A stretch of DNA of 64,000 bases from an uncultured Bacteroidales bacterium (lineage in GTDB: Bacteria; Bacteroidota; Bacteroidia; Bacteroidales; P3). Shown one piece after another: positions 61,321 through 64,000 of the stretch (position 1 is the first letter of the stretch; the number at the start of each line of letters is the position of its first letter). The translations under genes were made by a program, and so were the position numbers. The notes beneath the pieces were generated by a model. It saw only the letters and a list, made by a program, of their open reading frames with translations, did no database searches and was not told where the DNA came from. The stretch spans positions 124,001 to 188,000 of the forward strand of contig CASEWE010000002.1 of NCBI GenBank assembly GCA_949291555.1, written 5' to 3'.

Positions 61321-62415
61321 ATGAACGGAACCGATGCCTCCCCTGTCTTGCCGTACCTCTTTGCCGGCCCTTGCAGCGCGGAGTCGTACCAGCAAATAGA
61401 AGCTTCCGCCTTGTTTTTCAAAAAATGGGAAGCCGCCGCAAAAGGCATCGCGCGGATAACCGCCATAAGAGCCGGCGCCTGGAAACCCCGCACGCGGCCG
61501 GGCTGCTTCGAGGGATTCGGGGAACAAGCCTTGCAATGGATGCAGCAGGCAAAAGCGCGGCACGGGGTCGCCTTCGCCACCGAAGTGGCCAATGCCAAAC
61601 ATGTGGAACTCTGCCTCCGGTACGGAATCGATGTCTTCTGGATAGGGGCGCGCACCACGGCCAACCCTTTCATGATGGAAGAAATAGGGCAAGCGCTGAA
61701 AGGCTGCCCCCAGCCTGTCTGGGTGAAAAACCCCGTCAATCCCGACATAGCCCTCTGGATAGGGGGAATCGAACGGCTCGCCCGGCACGGGAAAGGCCTT
61801 GTGGGCGGCATTCACCGAGGCTTCGGCCTCTACGATTCCCGGCCTTACCGCAACGCCCCTTTATGGGAACTTGCCGTGGAATTCAAACGGGCGCTCCCTT
61901 CCACGCCATTGCTGTGCGACCCGAGCCACATTGCCGGGAACCGCGATTACATCGGGGAAATCTCGCAGGCCGGACTGGACATGGAAATGGACGGTTTCAT
62001 GCTCGAAGTGCACCCCTGCCCGGATGCCGCCCTGAGCGATGCCCGGCAACAACTGGACTTTGCCGCTTTCGAGCAATGGTTTTCCCGCCTGGTATTCCGG
62101 AATCGGGATAGCGCGCCGGCAAAAATGGAGCAAATCCGCCGCCTGCTCGATGAAACCGACGACGAACTGATGCAAGTCCTTTCCCGGCGGATGGATTTGG
62201 TAAGGAAACTCGGGAACCTCAAAAAGGAAGGGAACCTTTCGGTCTTGCAGCTCGGCCGGTGGAACCAGGTCGTGGAACGTTGCACAAGCTCGGCCAAGGA
62301 AAAAGGCTTGGATGTGGATTTCGTCTTGAAGCTGCTCAATTGCATCCACGCCGAAGCCTTGCGCGTGCAGAATGAAATCGTGGAAAAGCGGCCCGGCGGC
62401 TCCTCCGGCAGTTGA
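61321..62415 (+). CDS. Bifunctional DAHP synthase / chorismate mutase
   Basis: 364 residues. The N-terminal ~265 are a type I-beta (KDO8P-like) DAHP synthase: FAGPCSAES, RAGAWKPRTRPGCFEGFGEQAL, IGARTTANPFMM, KNPVNPD and LCDPSHIAGNRD. The C-terminal ~90 are an AroQ chorismate mutase helix bundle (MEQIRRLLDETDDELMQVLSRRMDLVRKLG). This fusion, typical of Bacteroidota, makes the first aromatic-pathway intermediate and channels chorismate to prephenate; the mutase part usually mediates feedback control by prephenate. It converges with pepD on a hairpin. Confidence 0.94.
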   Translation: MNGTDASPVLPYLFAGPCSAESYQQIEASALFFKKWEAAAKGIARITAIRAGAWKPRTRPGCFEGFGEQALQWMQQAKARHGVAFATEVANAKHVELCLRYGIDVFWIGARTTANPFMMEEIGQALKGCPQPVWVKNPVNPDIALWIGGIERLARHGKGLVGGIHRGFGLYDSRPYRNAPLWELAVEFKRALPSTPLLCDPSHIAGNRDYIGEISQAGLDMEMDGFMLEVHPCPDAALSDARQQLDFAAFEQWFSRLVFRNRDSAPAKMEQIRRLLDETDDELMQVLSRRMDLVRKLGNLKKEGNLSVLQLGRWNQVVERCTSSAKEKGLDVDFVLKLLNCIHAEALRVQNEIVEKRPGGSSGS

Positions 62416-62420
62416 AAAAA

Positions 62421-62457
62421 ATCCCGGGGACGCGGGCGGAATGCCTGTCCCCGGGAT
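62421..62457 (-). terminator. Terminator after pepD (possibly bidirectional)
   Basis: ATCCCGGGGAC (62421-62431) pairs with GTCCCCGGGAT (62447-62457), 11 bp with a 15-nt loop. On the minus strand a T-run (TTTTTTT) follows directly, so it terminates pepD; it also lies just past the stop of the plus-strand DAHP synthase gene. Confidence 0.78.
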
Positions 62458-62478
62458 GAATGGAAGCTTGCCTCCGTC

Positions 62479-63936
62479 TTACTTCTGAGGAATATGTTCC
62501 AAGGTGTCCGTCAGATATTTCCAGAATTTCCCCACCGATTCGATATTGACTTTCTCGTCGGGCGAATGGGGATGCTTGATGGTGGGGCCGAACGAAATCA
62601 TGTCCCAATTCTTGTAAACCCCGCCTAACAAGCCGCATTCCAAGCCGGCATGGATGGCCATGACTTTGGCTTCGGACCCGAAAAGCGCGCGGTAACGTTC
62701 CTGCATCACTTTGAGGATGGGCGAATCCATGTCGGGTTTCCAGCCCGGGTACGCCCCGGTAAATTCGGCCGAAGCCCCCGCCAAATCGACCACGGCTTGC
62801 ATCGCGGCCGCCAAATCGTATTTGGCCGTGTCGACCGAAGAGCGCAAAAGGCAGCTGATGACCACATCGTCGCCTTCCGTTTTCACAATGGCCATGTTGG
62901 TGGAGGTTTCCACGAGGCCGGGCATGGAATCGCTCATCCGGATCACGCCATCGGGTATGCCGTAAACCAGATTGCAAAGGCCCGCCGTGCAGGCTTCGGT
63001 CAAGGCCTTTTCCGGCATCGACGCCTTCTCGCACTTCAACGCGTAATCGGGCTCGACCAGCGCCAGCTCGGCTTTGGTTTCTTCATAGAACGTCTTGACG
63101 ATCGCCTCCATGGAAGCCTCTTTCCCTTGCGGCAGAACCACCGTGGCGAAAGATTCGCGCGGAATGGCATTGCGCAGGCTACCCCCTTCTATCGAGGCAA
63201 GGCGGGCGCCAGCTTCCTTGACCAGCCGCTGCAAAAGACGGTTCATCAGCTTGTTGGCGTTTCCCCGTCCTAATATGATGTCCATGCCCGAATGGCCGCC
63301 CTTCAGGCCGGTGAGGCTCAGGCGGAACGCAACGCCTTGGCCTGCTGCCGAGTAGTCGGCCTTCATGCGGATCGTGGCATCCAGGCCGCCGGCGCAGCCC
63401 ACGTACAATTCGCCTTCGGTCTCCGAATCCAGGTTCAGAAGGATGTCGCCTTTGAGAAGCCCGGCTTCCAAACCGAAAGCGCCGGTCATTCCTGTTTCCT
63501 CGTCGGTGGTGATCAGCACTTCGAGCGGCCCGTGCCGGAGGCTGTCCGATTCCAGGACCGCCAAAGCGGCCGCCACCCCCATGCCGTTGTCGGCGCCCAA
63601 GGTGGTGCCATCGGCTTTTACCCAGTCGCCGTCTACGTAGGCTTCGATAGGGTCGGTAAGGAAATCGTGCTGCTTGTCGGCGTTTTTCTGGGGAACCATG
63701 TCCATGTGGGCTTGCAGTATCACGCCTTTCCGGTTCTCCATGCCCGGCGTGGCCGGCTTGCGCATGATGACGTTCCCGGTCTTGTCCACCAGGACCTCGA
63801 TATGGTGCTTCTGGGCGAAAGAGACTAAGAACGCCCGCACCTTTTCCTCGTGCTTGGAGGGCCTTGGCTGCCGGGTCAATGCGTGGAAGTTGGCCCAAAC
63901 CGCCTTGGGTTCGAGCTGTTCGATGTTTTTGTTCAT
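62479..63936 (-). CDS. pepD: Cytosolic aminoacyl-histidine dipeptidase (M20C)
   Basis: 485 residues from ATG 63936 (MNKNIEQLEPKAVW). Zinc ligands occur in LQAHMDMVPQK, TTLGADNGMGVAAALAVLE, and the catalytic TTDEETGMTGAF; NLDSETEGELYVGCAGG and HAGLECGLLGG further define PepD. It hydrolyses dipeptides, including those with unblocked N-terminal residues, completing peptide breakdown begun by exported peptidases encoded elsewhere in the window. A slightly longer frame from 63972 adds twelve basic residues without family support. Confidence 0.94.
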   Translation of the reverse strand: MNKNIEQLEPKAVWANFHALTRQPRPSKHEEKVRAFLVSFAQKHHIEVLVDKTGNVIMRKPATPGMENRKGVILQAHMDMVPQKNADKQHDFLTDPIEAYVDGDWVKADGTTLGADNGMGVAAALAVLESDSLRHGPLEVLITTDEETGMTGAFGLEAGLLKGDILLNLDSETEGELYVGCAGGLDATIRMKADYSAAGQGVAFRLSLTGLKGGHSGMDIILGRGNANKLMNRLLQRLVKEAGARLASIEGGSLRNAIPRESFATVVLPQGKEASMEAIVKTFYEETKAELALVEPDYALKCEKASMPEKALTEACTAGLCNLVYGIPDGVIRMSDSMPGLVETSTNMAIVKTEGDDVVISCLLRSSVDTAKYDLAAAMQAVVDLAGASAEFTGAYPGWKPDMDSPILKVMQERYRALFGSEAKVMAIHAGLECGLLGGVYKNWDMISFGPTIKHPHSPDEKVNIESVGKFWKYLTDTLEHIPQK

Positions 63937-64000
63937 GGTTTTATCTTTAGTTTTTTGCTTGCAAGTTCCCAAAACGGGGCGCCTCCGGCCGTCTTCCGGC

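Noticed and set aside
61031..61324. 97-codon plus-strand frame before the DAHP synthase gene
   Set aside because: No family resemblance, basic chance-like composition, and it overlaps the start of a real gene.

Overview
The window reads as a chromosomal segment of a GC-rich member of the Bacteroidota, most likely order Bacteroidales. Four kinds of evidence support this. Three secreted proteins end in type IX secretion (T9SS) sorting domains. Nine promoters match the Bacteroidota pattern (TTTG-like -33 box, about 20 nt, TAnnTTTG -7 box). Families typical of the phylum are present (DUF5606, DUF3078, a DAHP synthase-chorismate mutase fusion, a second EF-G, gingipain-type adhesin modules). The order of the lysine-fermentation genes, as I remember it, follows Porphyromonas. 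The high GC would fit a Rikenellaceae/Alistipes-like organism, but the genus is inference. I see no rRNA, tRNA or CRISPR array.

Layout. 1-423: 5' part of a secreted adhesin-type gene cut by the window edge. 1.1-8.3 kb: ClC anion channel/transporter, DPP-IV-type peptidase, QueA with two low-complexity insertions, and a C1B peptidase. 8.5-17.4 kb: outer-membrane barrel, RecX, then a leftward run DUF5606-pyrK-pyrD-rnr-panD-UPF0104, preceded by an 83-bp tandem repeat. 17.5-19.3 kb: a lipoprotein gene split by a degenerate IS256-like element. 19.5-24.2 kb: two T9SS cargo genes (endonuclease I and a lamin-tail protein). 24.5-31.6 kb: leftward housekeeping run serS-TPR-rsmA-GT2-miaA. 32-36 kb: flavodoxin, serine hydrolase, PepSY-like protein, Era. 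36.4-43.8 kb: membrane TPR-LuxR regulator and a 1510-residue gingipain-type T9SS adhesin. 44-49 kb: lysine-fermentation cluster atoD-kal-kce-kdd-kamA. 49.3-55 kb: SOD, shikimate kinase, an EF-G paralogue without the catalytic histidine, and a metallopeptidase lipoprotein. 55-64 kb: EI24 membrane protein, the overlapping operon pyrE-SRPBCC-rlmD, rpe, DUF3078, DAHP synthase/chorismate mutase, PepD.

The genes suggest an asaccharolytic, protein-using lifestyle: secreted and periplasmic peptidases (DPP-IV type, C1B, HEXXH lipoprotein, PepD) release amino acids, and the lysine cluster ferments lysine toward acetoacetate and crotonyl-CoA. The cluster is incomplete here: lysine 5,6-aminomutase and the CoA-transferase beta subunit are missing from the window.

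The most unusual signals are an Ala/Lys-rich, histone-H1-like tail of about 115 residues on lysine 2,3-aminomutase, a similar tail on DUF5606, an EF-G paralogue whose GTPase motifs are eroded, and a duplicated promoter-like repeat unit.
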